A stretch of DNA of 64,000 nucleotides from Rhynchosporium graminicola (Eukaryota; Ascomycota; Leotiomycetes; Helotiales; Ploettnerulaceae). The position numbers were made by a program, and so were the translations under genes. The notes under the pieces were generated by a model that worked only from the letters and a program-made list of their open reading frames with translations, ran no database searches and was not told the DNA's origin. The stretch covers positions 434,001-498,000 of the forward strand of contig FJUW01000001.1 of the NCBI GenBank assembly GCA_900074885.1. The letters run 5' to 3'. Position 1 is the first letter of the stretch, and the number at the start of each line of letters is the position of its first letter. Shown here in pieces: positions 9,152 to 21,777 of the stretch.

Positions 9152-11670
9152 ATGGTGGAATTGTTGAATGCAATGGATAATCTAATGAATGCGCGATCGC
9201 AGGCCCCAGAACCAGCACTGCTTAAACGACAGCGCTCTCGACCTTCGGACTGGTGGGCTGCGAAACCTACAAATGCGTCGCATTTACCAACTCCAGCTCG
9301 TGCTCCGGTGGTCAGGAAGGAAGCTGGGGAGCGAGTTGGAGGAGTAGCAGCAGGTGGGAAGAAGAAGAATAAGGAGTCGCAATCACATTCTCAAGTTACA
9401 GAATCAGGAGTCAGTATCTTAAAGAGACGGCGCTCAAAGCCTTCGGAATGGTGGGCTACGAATACTTTGAATACGTCGCCTGGTCCTGCTTCTGCGATTG
9501 TCGTCAATTCAGAAATTGTAGGTGGAGGATTAGGAGAGAACAAGAGGACAGGGAAGTCGGGCGGTGGAATACACGAAGTCATTGGGGCTGGAAACCGAGG
9601 ACGCGTAGCACAGGCACGGAGTGAAAATGAGGAAGTAGCTTCAAAAGCAGGGAGGGGAAAGAGCAAAGCCAACATTGTGCCGGAGAATGGGAATAATACT
9701 ACGGAAAAGAGGAGGTTTTTGAGGAGGTTGCGGTCCAGTGCTGGTGAGACAGATTTACGAATACCTGGCGGGAGCTCTGATGAGAGCGCGGAAGGTGTGA
9801 TAGAACGGACGGGAAAGAAACGTGGTGGACCAGCTATTATGAACGCTCAAGAAGATAATTTGGGCAACAAAGCACTCGAGAGGGGTCGTCCTTCGGTTGT
9901 AAGGGCTGAGGAGCAGGCAGATGAGTTGCTGCCCGGGCAAATGGCTGCGCCGGAGAGGAGAGATCGGCCATTTACCGATGGAGTTGACATGGCCGGGCAA
10001 AAGGAATCTGAGAGAACAGAAGTAACGACGAGGCAAAATCGACGATATACTGCTCACCATGAGGACCAAGGTAATGAGTTGGTGTCGGGAGCATCTGAGA
10101 TAGCGCGTTCTCAGAGCAGAAGAGGGCGACTTTCACCGGCGTCAACCGAGAAGGATCCCGAAGAGAAATTAGCCAAATGTTCGGAAAAACTTGGTCAAAA
10201 ATCGGTCCCTGGACTTGGGCAAGCAGGCCGTACTAGAACCCAAGACATTCCAGCAAGAACTCGAACTCAGCAGAGGGAAACGGCACCAGATGAGCAAATC
10301 CAATCACAACCAGAAGAGCAAGAACGAGGTAGGAGGAGGACACGTCAGTCAGATATTCAAGCCGACGAGGTAATCAGAGACAGGGGCTGGAAGAAGATTC
10401 AGAGAAGTGATGACAAATCTCAGGAAGTTGCTCAGAGGCCTGTGGTGGCGCGTGATAGCAACACAACCAAATCTGGCCGTCGGTCTGAGGTTGTTGAAGT
10501 TGAAACTGCATCTTCGAAGTTCACGAAAAGTCGTGACAGAAAACGTGCAAAGCCTTCTTCTGAAAATGTCGCCCCAGTTGCCAACAAAGGCTCATTAAAT
10601 CATACATCAAGCAAAACCAAGAATACTACCCAGCCATCCAATACCACTTCTTCGGCAATATCCCAGACCCAGAAGAAGGCATCGAAACGACCTTCTCAGA
10701 TAAAGGCCACTCAACGAAAACGGAAAGAAGATGAGAGTTGGTACCACAACTCCTGTTTGCAAGCTGTGCTAACTTTCTAGATGCGCAGCTGGTGCCTTCT
10801 AAACGTCAGCGGGTCGAGCAGATACGCGGGCAGGGAAATGTTGAGGAAATCGCAGTGAACTCGCTTGACTATCAACATCTTCAAGCAGTCCAAAAAATGG
10901 TATCGCGTCGGACCGTTGAGACCAAATGGGAGGCTCTTCCACCGTCAGGTGTTGATCGCATATCACAACTACTGACTGACCTTCAACATCCTGTTATTGC
11001 CCGTCTAAAAGATGACCGGAAGAAGACGCAAGTAAGGACAGCTCTGGAGGCCTGGTCACGCAAACTCATAAAAAAGTTGTCTCAAGGTCTTCCATTCCCA
11101 CCTGGTACTCGCAACCATCGAGAGGATGACTTCGATTTCGAAAAGATCTTAGATCATAATCGCGCTCTAGAGGCGCAACTCACTCCCACGCTCCACTCAA
11201 ATCAGCTTCTAGAAGCAGAATTGAGTAAGGAAAGGGCAAGGCTGGATTCGGACTTGGAGATTTTGGCAGAGCTCGAGAAAAATGCGAAGGCTGAAGCTGC
11301 TATGCGCAATAAAGCTGCCCGGAGGTTGCATTCGGTTCTGCGACCCGTATCTTCGTCCGCAGAGGTTGACTTGTTGAAGGATAAAATTGGTCTCATGGAG
11401 GAGCAAATTATCCCATCTTTTACTCTTGGGGTAAGTTTCCTCTTTTGAATGCTATTTTCTTAACTGACTTCTGGGCAGAGCCAGGATGACAACAGTCTTC
11501 ATGCTCTTGTCAGAGACCTCGACGGTCACGTGGATACTATTCAGGGAAATATCAAGCAGGTCCAGGGAGTTTCTCAGGCAATCGTAAAAAGCAGAGCGGC
11601 TGTTCAAGCTACGTTGTTCGAGCATCTTGATAGCTTGCAGTATGACGATGTTGTATTAGGCGCAGATTAG
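9152..11670 (+). CDS. fta7: Inner kinetochore protein CENP-Q/Fta7
   Basis: Three exons (9152-10736, 10781-11430, 11479-11670; phases 1 and 0 agree) encode about 808 aa. The C-terminal third is the CENP-Q domain: KWEALPPSGVDRI, FPPGTRNHREDDFDFEKIL, then a coiled coil (LLEAELSKERARLDSDLEIL, ending in ARRLHSVLRP). In the constitutive centromere network this subunit pairs with CENP-U and helps anchor the outer kinetochore to CENP-A chromatin. The first 520 residues are disordered, rich in Arg, Glu, Ser and Gln, and carry two copies of a basic Trp-Trp motif (KRQRSRPSDWWA and KRRRSKPSEWWA). The start is the first ATG in frame (9152); an upstream exon cannot be excluded. Family call good, symbol by S. 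pombe naming. Confidence 0.8.
9224..9454 (+). repeat. Two copies of a basic Trp-Trp motif inside the CENP-Q N-terminus
   Basis: KRQRSRPSDWW (about 9224-9256) and KRRRSKPSEWW (about 9422-9454) share the pattern K-R-x-R-S-[RK]-P-S-[DE]-W-W-A. They are separated by about 55 residues of unrelated low-complexity sequence, which suggests selected repeats rather than recent copying. Confidence 0.7.
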
Positions 11671-11974
11671 AGACTTTATGGGTCGGGTTTAGGACTTTAG
11701 GTGTGATCCGAGCACAGGGCTGCATGATACCAGTACAAGTATAGGAAAGGAGGCTCGGCGTCCATGGGGTGGGGCTCACTGGAGGTTTGGCAGCCGCAGC
11801 ATACACACTATGGTTTAAGGCCATGACATGTGCAAAGGGAACTTCGTGATGGGATGGAATATGTAGGGCATTCTCATGTCTAATTGGAATCACCTAATAA
11901 TATTTCTTGTTATCGTCAAATGAATCTTTCTCGGTCATTGGCTATAAATACCTACTTCGTGCATATGATGTGAT
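11671..11974. other. Intergenic region upstream of acuK
   Basis: Contains a TATA-like sequence (ctataaata, about 11942-11950) roughly 30 bases before the ATG at 11975. No coding sequence is supported here. Confidence 0.45.
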
Positions 11975-14158
11975 ATGCCTACCGTTCCAAATCAACGTCA
12001 TGCCCGAGCTTCATCAACTTCATCCCAATCGCGTGAAGCACGACAATTAATGCACAACTTCCTAAGTATCCCCGCAGGTCTTGAAGCATCATACGCGACA
12101 GTAAGTACACCTCTTTGGATTCGGGAATTTATGCTAACAAGCTTCAGTAGCTTCAATCGGATCATTCGAGACCTCCTCCCAGTCATCGCCTGTCGCAACC
12201 CGATGGAAACCCTCATAACATAGGCTCCGATGCCATGGAACAGAATGGAGCGAGTGTCGGGCAGCATGCGAAACGCCAGAATTTGCCTCCTGCAACTGGC
12301 ACAAGCAAGAGCTCCAAGAAGAGGCGCAAAGTAGGTCAAGGTACGTCCAGCACCACCGCGGTCCAGGAGAAAAGCCAGTGAGGCCCGGCAAGCAGCTCGA
12401 GTCCTGCCTCTGAAACATTTGCTGATCTGTGTGCGCGTTCCTGCAGCTTGTGTTTATTGTCGCCGATCTGTAAGTACTACATTGGCTCCCTCATTTCAAG
12501 GACTCTATCCCTACATGCGTGAATGCGCAAATCTTTGGCTCAAGCTAATGCGTTTTATATTTGGGTAGCATATGACATGCGATTTGGTACGACCTCTTCC
12601 AAACAATGCAGCAGCTTGCGCTACACAGTGTCCTATGACTAACTGCTCTCTCGTTGCACAGGAACGCCCATGTGCACGCTGTATAAAGCGTGATATTGGA
12701 CACCTTTGCCATGATGAGCCCCGCGAACCGGAATCAGCCACGAAAAAGGCGGCGAAGAAACAGCATAGCAACTCTGTGCCGGAGGAGGATGGTTCGCCGT
12801 CAGAGGTAGTGCTGACGGAAGACGTAGAAGACTCCGTGAACGATTCATTTGAGCAGTCCGCACAAATCCAAACTCAGGCTCAAGCTCAATCACATGAAGC
12901 AAATAGTCTCGCGTTAGGCACTGATGCATTGCCTCAATCCCAGGGCGGTTCCTTACAGCTCGTTCAGCCGTCACCGGTGTCGGGCATCCAAGCAAATGCT
13001 CTCAATAGCAACAGCAACCAGTGTAAGGCCCAAAACGTCCATTGCTCTTCTTGAGATATTGACAGTACAGTCATCGGATACTCGAGCGATTGGCTAGGAT
13101 CGCAAAATCAGTTTCAAGATATGCATAATTACCACCCCTCGTACATGTTCAACGCGCCAGAAGTTACCAATGAGTACAACCTCCTAAACGATTTCCTAAA
13201 CAACAGCTTGCTCGACGAGGGCGCTCTACTTTCCGAAGATTCTTCCGCATTCTTCAACGATCAGGCTGGAACTATGTTACCAGGGGTTTCTAACAACAAT
13301 GGGGGTTCGTCGGGAAGTCAACCTTTGCTGGGTCCCGGAAATCCACAAGCAGGGGCGATATCTAGACCTGCGAGCGTGATACCGACAGACAAAGCACGCG
13401 AGTACTACCTTCAAGCCGCAGATCCAACTGGCAACGATGCTCCCGAAGAGAGAATGCAGCGGCTGCTCCGGGCGAAGTACGATGCGGGAATGCTGAAGCC
13501 ATTCAACTACGTGAAGGGATACGCACGATTATCAGCCTACATGGATAGTCACTTGCATGCAGCACAGAAGCAGAAGATTATCCGACAACTCGAGCGTTTC
13601 CGGCCGAAGTTCCGCGAGAAGGTGCAGGCATTGACCGACATTGAGCTCATTTATGTCGAGATGTGGTTTGAGCGCAGTCTGATGGAATATGATCGAGTGT
13701 TTGCAAGCATGGCTATACCTGCATGTTGTTGGCGGCGGACGGGGGAAATATTTAGAGGTAATAAGGAAATGGCCGAATTAATACATGTGCCAATCGAAAA
13801 ACTGCGAGATGTGAGTACTGATTTTGCTCTCACAGAATTTCGCTGATGTGCATACCAGGGTCAAATCTCGATCCATGAGATACTTGCCGAAGAATCACTC
13901 GTCAACTACTGGGAGAAATTTGGGGCTATAGCATTCGACCAGACTCAAAAGGCTTTGCTGACGAGTTGTTCCCTTAAAAATCCAGACGACCAGTCGAAAG
14001 ACCCGACGATCAAATGCTGTTTCTCTTTCACGATAAGGCGAGATGATCACAAGATGTAAGTTTCGGTGCTACTCCAGACTTGATTAACCTGCTGATCCGA
14101 CTACAGCCCGTCCCTAATCGTTGGTAATTTTTTACCGCAAGATCCGATCAAGCGCTAG
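11975..14158 (+). CDS. acuK: Zn2Cys6 transcription activator of gluconeogenesis, ERT1/acuK family
   Basis: Eight exons with matching phases: 11975-12100, 12151-12340, 12447-12469, 12569-12586, 12662-13022, 13071-13810, 13859-14055 and 14107-14158, giving 568 aa. The zinc cluster CVYCRRSHMTCDLERPC with CIKRDIGHLC is nearly invariant in this family. It is split over three exons, two of them microexons of 23 and 18 nt. After a Gln/Ser-rich linker comes the conserved block MFNAPEVTNEYNLLNDFL, then a PAS-like domain (YDRVFASMAIPACCWRRTGE, HEILAEESLVNYWEKFGAIA) and the end motif PSLIVGNFLPQDP. Family members activate gluconeogenic genes such as PEP carboxykinase during growth on acetate and other non-fermentable carbon. 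Paralogue choice (AcuK or AcuM) rests on overall similarity. Confidence 0.86.
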
Positions 14159-14480
14159 GATGATTATGGTCGTTCGACTTCATGTAGATTCTTGGATGAT
14201 AAGCACATAAATGCCTTGCTACTGTTGTTGGCGTTCATAGGCGTTTGGCCAGCGTCTTTAGCGAGGCATGGCGAACTTTAAGATACCTCAAGCTCTTGTT
14301 ATTTTGTAAACCAATTCAAAAGTCACAGTCTTCTCACTGATGCGCATCTTGGTCCGTTTGTTGCATTTCTTGATATTGTTCTTCCTGGCGGTCAGTATCC
14401 GCTAAACTTCTGGTGACATACAAAAGCACCCCCACCACACCACTCACTTCTTCCATATTGAACCATCAACAAACGCAATA
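14159..14480. other. Intergenic region between acuK and spo22
   Basis: AT-rich spacer with no supported gene. It is the likely site of the acuK 3' UTR and the spo22 promoter. Confidence 0.45.
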
Positions 14481-17400
14481 ATGGCGCCAGCGCAAGCCCC
14501 GCGCCTAGTGAAGGATCAGCGACTGAAGAATATTCTAGGTCAGTCAACATTAGCCACACTGCGCGGGCTATTATTGATTCTTGCTTGCAGCCTACGCTGG
14601 TGAACTCGAAGCTGCCTTGCCAGCAGCGATAGCCACAAGAACGTCCACATCTACAGCTCATGAGCTCGAGAAACAAATATCCAACTTCCCGGAGAATCTC
14701 TCGATATCAGTATCAGCAAAATGCGACGAGCTAGACCGCAGTGGAACGAAGATCTGGAATCTTTGCACTCGACTCCGACGCGATTACGATAGCAACAAGC
14801 CGCAAGAAATGCCGACTTTGCTACTCCTAGCACGTGTGTATTCATTCCTGATGCTTGATTGTGCACATTCGAGTGGTAAAAGCACAGGGCCAAACCTGGT
14901 AAGAATAATGAAAATAGGGCTCAAGGCTGCAAAGAACTGCGTGTGTATGTTGATCATCGCTGGATTACTGAACTCGAATGACGTTTTTCGCAGGTTCAAA
15001 GCAGAATGTTGTGGCGCTCAAGGTTTTAGGGAGAATAAGTGCGTACGAAGGGCTTCTGCAGAAGAATAAGGACTTGGATACTGAGGAGAGAGAGGTGTGT
15101 GAGAGGCTTGTGGTCGAATATTATATACTCAGAACTGCTGTGGTATGGCTACCACCCGAGGGCTAGCATAACATCTAATATCTGTGTAGTCGTGGCATCA
15201 GGAAGAATTCAATACCGCCGAACACATGTTTGCAAAATCGATGGCAGCGAAGCATGTTTTCGATCCCGGAACCGCGGAAAGTCTAGCAGATATTCTTTAT
15301 GAGATGGGGAAGGATCTTTTGGCGAAGCAGAAATACCCAATGGCCGTCAAATGGTTAGAGAGAGCCGAAGGCGTGTTGGATGGGCAAGAGCCCGATCGAT
15401 TGAGCATGGATGCCAGTGAACTTCGAACATCGATTCTTCAGTCTCTGATTAAGGCATTATTGGCCACGAAAGAACCCGAGTCTACGCAAAGAGCTCGAGG
15501 TCTGGTGTCTTTGCTGGAAAGGGACCTTGGAGACAAATTGGTCGTCTTACTGCTGAAGCTCGAAGTGCTGTCTGCTCCGACCACGGATAATGTAATTGCT
15601 TTTGACAGTCCTTCGTACCTTGATCTTGTCCAGCGTATGATTCGAAAGGTTGTCCTCAATGATGGCAACTTCAAGCTGATCATGTCGCACATTCGAAAGC
15701 TAAATGACAAAAGTCCGAGTCTGGCGACCAAAGCACTCGATGACTTCTTGATCTTGCGGATAGTACATGAGGAACGCGAAGAATGGTTCGAGAAGGCTTT
15801 AGTTACGAGGTTGTGGATTGCTGCAAGTCAGAGCGATAACTCGGATTCGCTGGCGCAGATTGAGGATTTGTTCTCGACGCTCGTGGCGAGCTCGACGAAA
15901 CCAGCTAGCCCAGCAGCCACTCTTGCAGCACATACTGTTGGTCAGACTCCTTGGGATTTCAAACTGGAAAGCTAATGCTATCTAGCTTCTGTGGAAACGT
16001 ATCGAAGCCAACTGTGCCATAGGACAATACGAAGTCGCCGAAAAGTGGTGCCATTTGGCAATGCACAAGATATTCGCAAAATCCGGGGAACTCAATATGG
16101 CCAGACTTTCTAGGTAGGTCGGGTGAGCAGCCATAAAGACTGTGCTAATTAATTGTATAGGAAACTTCTCATTTGTGCTCTTTCCAAGAAAGATATTGAA
16201 AGTGCCAGAGGAATATTCTCTTCCATGCCAAGTGCTGCTCAAAATGAGGCAATGTCAAGATTTCTGATGTACAAAATCGCGATACGTTGCGATGAAGAAG
16301 AGCTGGCTGCCGAATGTCTTCAAATCATCAACGCGGCATCGCCAAATGATCCAAAACTTCTTTATGCATGCGTCTTGGAAGCGCAACAAGCTGGAAATAA
16401 AAGACAAACTTTGGCTGCACTTCGACTTGTTCTTGACAAGAGCACGTATGAAACAGCTGCGGTCAACTTGGCTTCATTGCTCCGTCTAACGATTACCTTG
16501 ACCGTACAGACCCTGGACGATGCTGCCAAGAACCGTAGTGACCCTACAGAGTTCGATACTACACTTGAGAAGCTATGCGCCATGTACGAAACGGGTAAGT
16601 TGTGGCATTCATGTCCAACGGATTGATAACTAATCGTCTATAGGTTGTGCGGCAGCAAGGAAAGCTCGAGTCGTGAAAGGACAAGCGAATGCCACCTGGA
16701 CGATTGACGAGTTGCAGTGGTTTTCTAAAAATTCCTACAATCTTGTCATTAAACACCTCGTGGTTTGGGACCTCAGCCATCTCCTTCGAATGCTTGTCTG
16801 CTGCATAGATTTTATCGACCAATATCCCAAAGACATGAATCAGCAGATGAATGACGATCTGTCTCTCCGCAGAATGTTTTGCGATTTCATGACAGCGACG
16901 TCTTTGGTCAGTCTAGCTCGGGGTGAGGACAACGTCGAAACTCAACTGCAATATTTTCTGAGGCTGCGCAAACATGTTAAAAGCTTCGATGCTCAGCTCC
17001 AGGATAAAGCAGGTAATCTAGAGGATGATGCAGAAGCCGACTTGCGCAAAAAGCTGAGCATACTGGCGGCCTTTGACTTCGAAGCGGCTTGTAAATTGAA
17101 GGCCTGGGATGATCTTGGGGAGATAGTTCTGAAGGCTGAAGCTTGCAAGTCTACGCAAGTGTTTGAAATCATGGCGGACATTATAATGTGCTCGGAGGCA
17201 TCAGATACTGGTCAGTAGTGCCGTCAAAATATTTCTTGCCCACACTGACACTCTGATAGTGCTGGTGCACACCATCAAGAAGATCATCAATGAAATGTGG
17301 GGGACGGGGTTAGTCGATATCTCAAAGCTGGCTAGATACCTTCGCTGTATGATACACATAACAATTACAGATAGCACCGACATCGCCGGTGGACTACTTG

Positions 17401-17688
17401 ATCATGTGTATGAGTATGCGAAAGCAGCTTCAGAGGTAAAATATCGACAGCGTCTTCACAGCTCAAGCTAATATCTTGCAGACCGAGCAATTATTTCCTG
17501 CGGAAGAACTTGAGTGGGTAGTAACAACGGCTTTTAATCGGGCTGTAGACTTCTTTTGTGCTGGTGACGATCAGACTGCCAAGGATTGGGCTGGTAAAGC
17601 TCTGAATATCGCGCAATGCTGTGCGGATGGAGGTGGACTAGAGAGATTACTACAGAGTAAGCTGCTGGAATTGAATTTAGGTCCTTGA
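14481..17688 (+). CDS. spo22: Meiosis protein SPO22/ZIP4 (TEX11-like, TPR helical)
   Basis: A multi-exon gene. Exon 1 is 14481-14538; exon 2 begins at 14591, joining in phase at NIL-AYAGELEAALP. Several further short introns follow (near 14940-14995, 15145-15188, 15940-15988, 16110-16160, 16595-16645, 17210-17260 and 17435-17480). The N-terminal SPO22 domain is recognisable: DELDRSGTKIWNLCTRLRRD, then LLLLARVYSFLMLDCAH and IGLKAAKNCV. Repeated helical pairs of TPR type follow (YPMAVKWLERAEGVLDG, YEVAEKWCHLAMHKIF). In yeast and plants this synapsis-initiation protein promotes crossover formation and synaptonemal complex assembly. It ends at a TGA at 17686-17688. Family call good; exon edges in the middle are approximate. 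Confidence 0.8.
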
Positions 17689-20400
17689 GCTGCATTGCTG
17701 ATGCGTATGCCAAAATCGAACCTCCTGGTTGATGTGGGCTTGAGATAGAAGATATATTAGCTTAGGTTTGCTTTGAGATGTTACAAAATGGGAGGACTTG
17801 GCTGTATCTGCTTTTGATAATATATCTACAGGAGCGATATCCGTTGCATGTATTTTTAGCTGCTATTTTCGATGCTACAGAATGCATTGAAAATCTTAAA
17901 CACCCTGACCTTCATCATATCAATTCCTTTCTTCCACTTTTCCCTGAGTCCCTCCTCCTGACTTCGGTGTAGACTTAATTCTCGCTTAGCTTTCTCTTGG
18001 GCAAGGCGGATCCATTTGTTCACCGGCTACGTGTAACCTTGCGGGGGCTTCCTTGACAAAGCTATATAGATATTGGGGTACTAGTGTAGCCACTAGTACA
18101 AGCCCGAAAGTGAAGTGAATCATTCATAGTCACAGACGATTACTATAGTATATAGAAGTAGAATATAATACTCGCCTCCTCCGTAGATCTGAACCTGTGT
18201 ATAGTAGGTTTGCAGGGGATCTTTAGTTACAATCGGCCTAGAATTAACCCTTGGGGTAAGCCTGATAATCCCTCTCAGGATCCGACCCACGGAGAAAGCG
18301 AGTACCTTTTCGAGTATTCAGTACGTCTACTGAGGGGGGCCCCGTCGCCCCTCTTTCCCCTATGGCTACGAAGATTCAACGATTCAAAGACGTCGACTTG
18401 GTTAGTTGACTAATTACTTTACCTCCTAATAGCTTAGTAAATTATTTGATTCGATAAGAGCAATCCTCTTCATGTTTTGAACGTCCAATCATACGCTAGC
18501 TCTTAAACCCCTCCAGTGTAGACATATACAAATTTAATGTGATTTTGGTAGGGTTATCTCGCGGCAGCGTTAAGCCCTCTTTGCAGCCATTCTTCCTTGC
18601 TTTCGGAAAAGAGTGACGACCCAGCGTTGAAGTCACGAAAACAATATGAGGCATTGTCTGAAAGTGGAGTTTAATGTCATAGAACCTGTTGATGACTTGA
18701 CTAGATGACAATAAGATGAAGTTCCCAAGTCGCTTCGCCGGAGACTATTTTGCCTAGCCTTGGCTGTCCGCCTATCGTCGTGAGGAAAAAGTGGCTGGTT
18801 GGTTGAGGCACTGAGAACATCTCGCAATGTAAGAATCTCGTAAAGCCGCGAAACGATTTCGGGACTTTACTTGATTCTATAGTAATGTCACGACAATCTA
18901 ATCTGACCTTCACTCCAGGTAAATGGCTGAAGTCACGAATTAGTTTAGCACTCCTAGTCGAAAAGCTATGTAACTTCGCGCAAGCTGCCGCTTTTTTCCG
19001 ACTTGGATAGGCTGCTACATTTGAGCACACGGAGTGCTTTCAGGAATGCAAGCTTGAATATTCACTCATCACCAACGTACGGAGATAGGCTATAAGGAGC
19101 CAAATGGGGCAATTTTAGCATCTGAGTCTAGGCCAATACGTCCCGGGAAGAACGGACCCTTGTCAACATGGATAAGTACGTAGGATTCGCTATCGCAACT
19201 CTGTTCCAATGCCATCAGAGTATCGTGCGATATTATTCAAAGTGGCACTCGATGTCACGTAAATATTTGAAGGCACAGAAGTCAGAGATTGTTAATATTG
19301 TTTTGCTACTGGCTTCCCAAAATGATATTGCCAGACGTATTCACCAACCTTCGACCAGGTGTAACTGTATGTACATTGAGTTCAGTGGTTAGACGGTACA
19401 GACATCCAGGCTGATATGCTAGAGAAGGAGTGACAAGAACATGAGCGATTGCCCGGATGAATATGGTGTTCTTGGCTTGCAAAGTCGAACTCTCACCTTC
19501 ACGTGGTGTAAGCTGTAGAGGCTTGTTATCCTTTGAATATTCAAGATAGCTAAGAGAGCTTCCGCACGATAATCTGCTCGCCGTACACGATTTTCGATCA
19601 TTTTTTTCCGACTACGCCTCGACGCCTCCTCCTTCACACGATACCTCAACTACTCCTCCCACTCGAGTCTTTACGAATCAAATTGCCCTTCGACGAAGTA
19701 CCACACTGAGAATTGTCTTCGAGTAGCAGCTGCGAAGGGACGGGGAATAGATACTATAGATATAAAGGGGGGTGGCTATTTGACTATTGGGAGGCTAGGA
19801 TGTAGTACGGATAGGACAAGAAGGGGCGGGAAGGGCTGCTGAATCGAGGAGATTTCGCTCAGGTAAAGTTTTCGGGATTTTCGATTTCGTACATTTACGC
19901 TAGGCCTTTGGCTACGAGGGAAAGGGCTTCGAGACACTTGGCCCACGGATTTACTTAAAAGGTCTTTTCACTTATGTCGAGTCTACCCAGAATGCGACGG
20001 AAAAGAACTTTAGGATCTCTGTGATGTAAGCTAAACCGCTGGCTAGCGTACTTAGCTTAGACCGCGGAGCTAGGCGTAGTAACAAGAAGTTGCTTTTGAA
20101 AGATTTATAGAAGAGCTCTGATCGCACGGAATTGAAGACTCGGGCCCCGGATTTGAAGTGAATATTTCCCTACTGTAGGCTTGGTGTCTTCTAGACTAAT
20201 AGACTTTATATACAATTCCTTTAATTAGCTCGCCCTTGAACCCCGTAGGATGTTCAAGGTCGATATGGGTTTTAAAAAATTTAGTATCTCATCGCCGGGA
20301 CGAAAATGACCATCACCACCATCATCCCCACTACGGTATTTCCTCAAACACTCGTACGGTCTTATAGGGAAGAACATTTATCCCATACTTGAAAACGACT
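17689..20400. other. Gene-poor region with probable transposon relics
   Basis: About 2.7 kb without a gene I can support. Short open frames on both strands (for example 18210-18413 plus, 18701-19030 minus and 19419-19649 minus) have protein-like composition but are broken by stops and match nothing I recognise. The interrupted coding flavour suggests old mobile-element debris. Base composition drops toward AT near 18060-18180 and 20160-20280. Confidence 0.4.
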
Positions 20401-21777
20401 CTAGCACTTCGCTGCGCCGGGCAAGTTCAAGCACTTGGCGGCGGTGGTTCCACCACTGAAAGAAACTCCAGCCCATGCCCAATTAAGGCATGCTCCTTTT
20501 CCACAAAGAATGTAGACTCTGGTGGCGCCAGCGGCTACGGATCCGGTAATATTTTTGATGGTCAGGCCTGTGATAGGCACTCCGGTTGTTGGCGTACCAG
20601 TAGGAGAACTACGAGAAATTCAGTTAGTTGCCATGGTTATTCATCTTCCAGAGTTTGATGATGCATAGTGTTCTGGATTGGCTTACCCATTTTTGTAGTC
20701 CTGCTGGATGACGATACCGGTTTTAAGGATGTTGCATAGGACGATGTTACTGAACGTGACACCGCTGACTGATCCTGTAGCTCCAGAGATGGTCTTGACG
20801 CGAATTCCGTTGTCGGAGTCCTTGACCGTGGAGGAGTCGATGACGACGTTCTTTACGGCATTGTTTGCACGGAAGCCGACCGAGCCTAGAGAAGGCATTA
20901 GATCCGACGAGTAGACCGTTAGCAAGAGTACATACCGATAGAGATACCGTGACCACCAACGCAAACTCCTCCCCTGAAAGTGATGCCACTTCCGGAGTTG
21001 ATGGCCACACAATCATCCTGGTTGTGGATATTGGCGCCTGTGATAGTGACACCTGTAGATGACCCTATGTCAAAAGCATCGGTGTTGTGGCCGATTTTCC
21101 CAGCATCTCCAGCTGAGTTGTCCATGCGAATATTGGTTATCTGGATGTTCTGGCAATCCCCGATACTCATCAGCTGAACAGGAGAGTTCTTGAAGTTGAG
21201 ATTTTCGATGCTTGACGAGATCAAGTTGTGAGCGGCGAAGAACTTAGGCTTGACCTTTCCACCATTGGATCCTGTGATTTAGTTTAGTCCGAGTGCTCTG
21301 ATATCAAATACCTCAACCGAGTTGCAGGTAAATCTTCAGTGAATAGGACTATTTACCTTTTCCATCCCAATATTTAGGACCACCGCCATCAATGACGTTT
21401 CCAGTTGCACCAGAAATATCAATATTAGTTCCAGAAACTGAGATCAAAGGTCCTGACCATTCCTCATATCCGAAAGTTGTAGTTCCCTGGAAGATGACCT
21501 TTGTGCCTGTTGTAAGCTTGGTCAAGTCGAGAGTCTGTCCTGCTGGAACGACAAGGTTTGATAATGTGATTAATCTGCAAGCTGCTTTGCCCTTAGCGAC
21601 TGCTGCAGCTCCTGCTGCGCCGGTAAAAGCTGTTGGGAAGAAAAGGTCAGCAACGTGACTTTTTAAGAGGGTCTGGACGTATTTACTGCAACCTGCACGA
21701 GCGTCGAGAATCGCTGGAGCAGCGGAGACGAGGGAGGCGGTCGTTGCCAGAAGGCTGAATGTGGACAAATGAACCAT
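20401..21777 (-). CDS. Secreted endopolygalacturonase, glycoside hydrolase family 28
   Basis: Hydrolyses alpha-1,4 bonds of polygalacturonic acid in pectin, outside the cell. The start [20 protein letters not shown] is a signal peptide followed by a propeptide. An early intron splices to give the usual [11 protein letters not shown] start of the mature enzyme. The right-handed beta-helix core carries all GH28 active-site signatures: [19 protein letters not shown] and GIRVKT (family consensus RIK). The C-terminus has paired cysteines ([21 protein letters not shown] at the end). Introns lie near 21625-21680, 21275-21355, 20880-20935 and 20600-20690. It is the only clear gene between 17.7 and 26.1 kb. 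Intact and probably active; endo mode is inferred from its small size and the GGHG motif. Confidence 0.9.
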
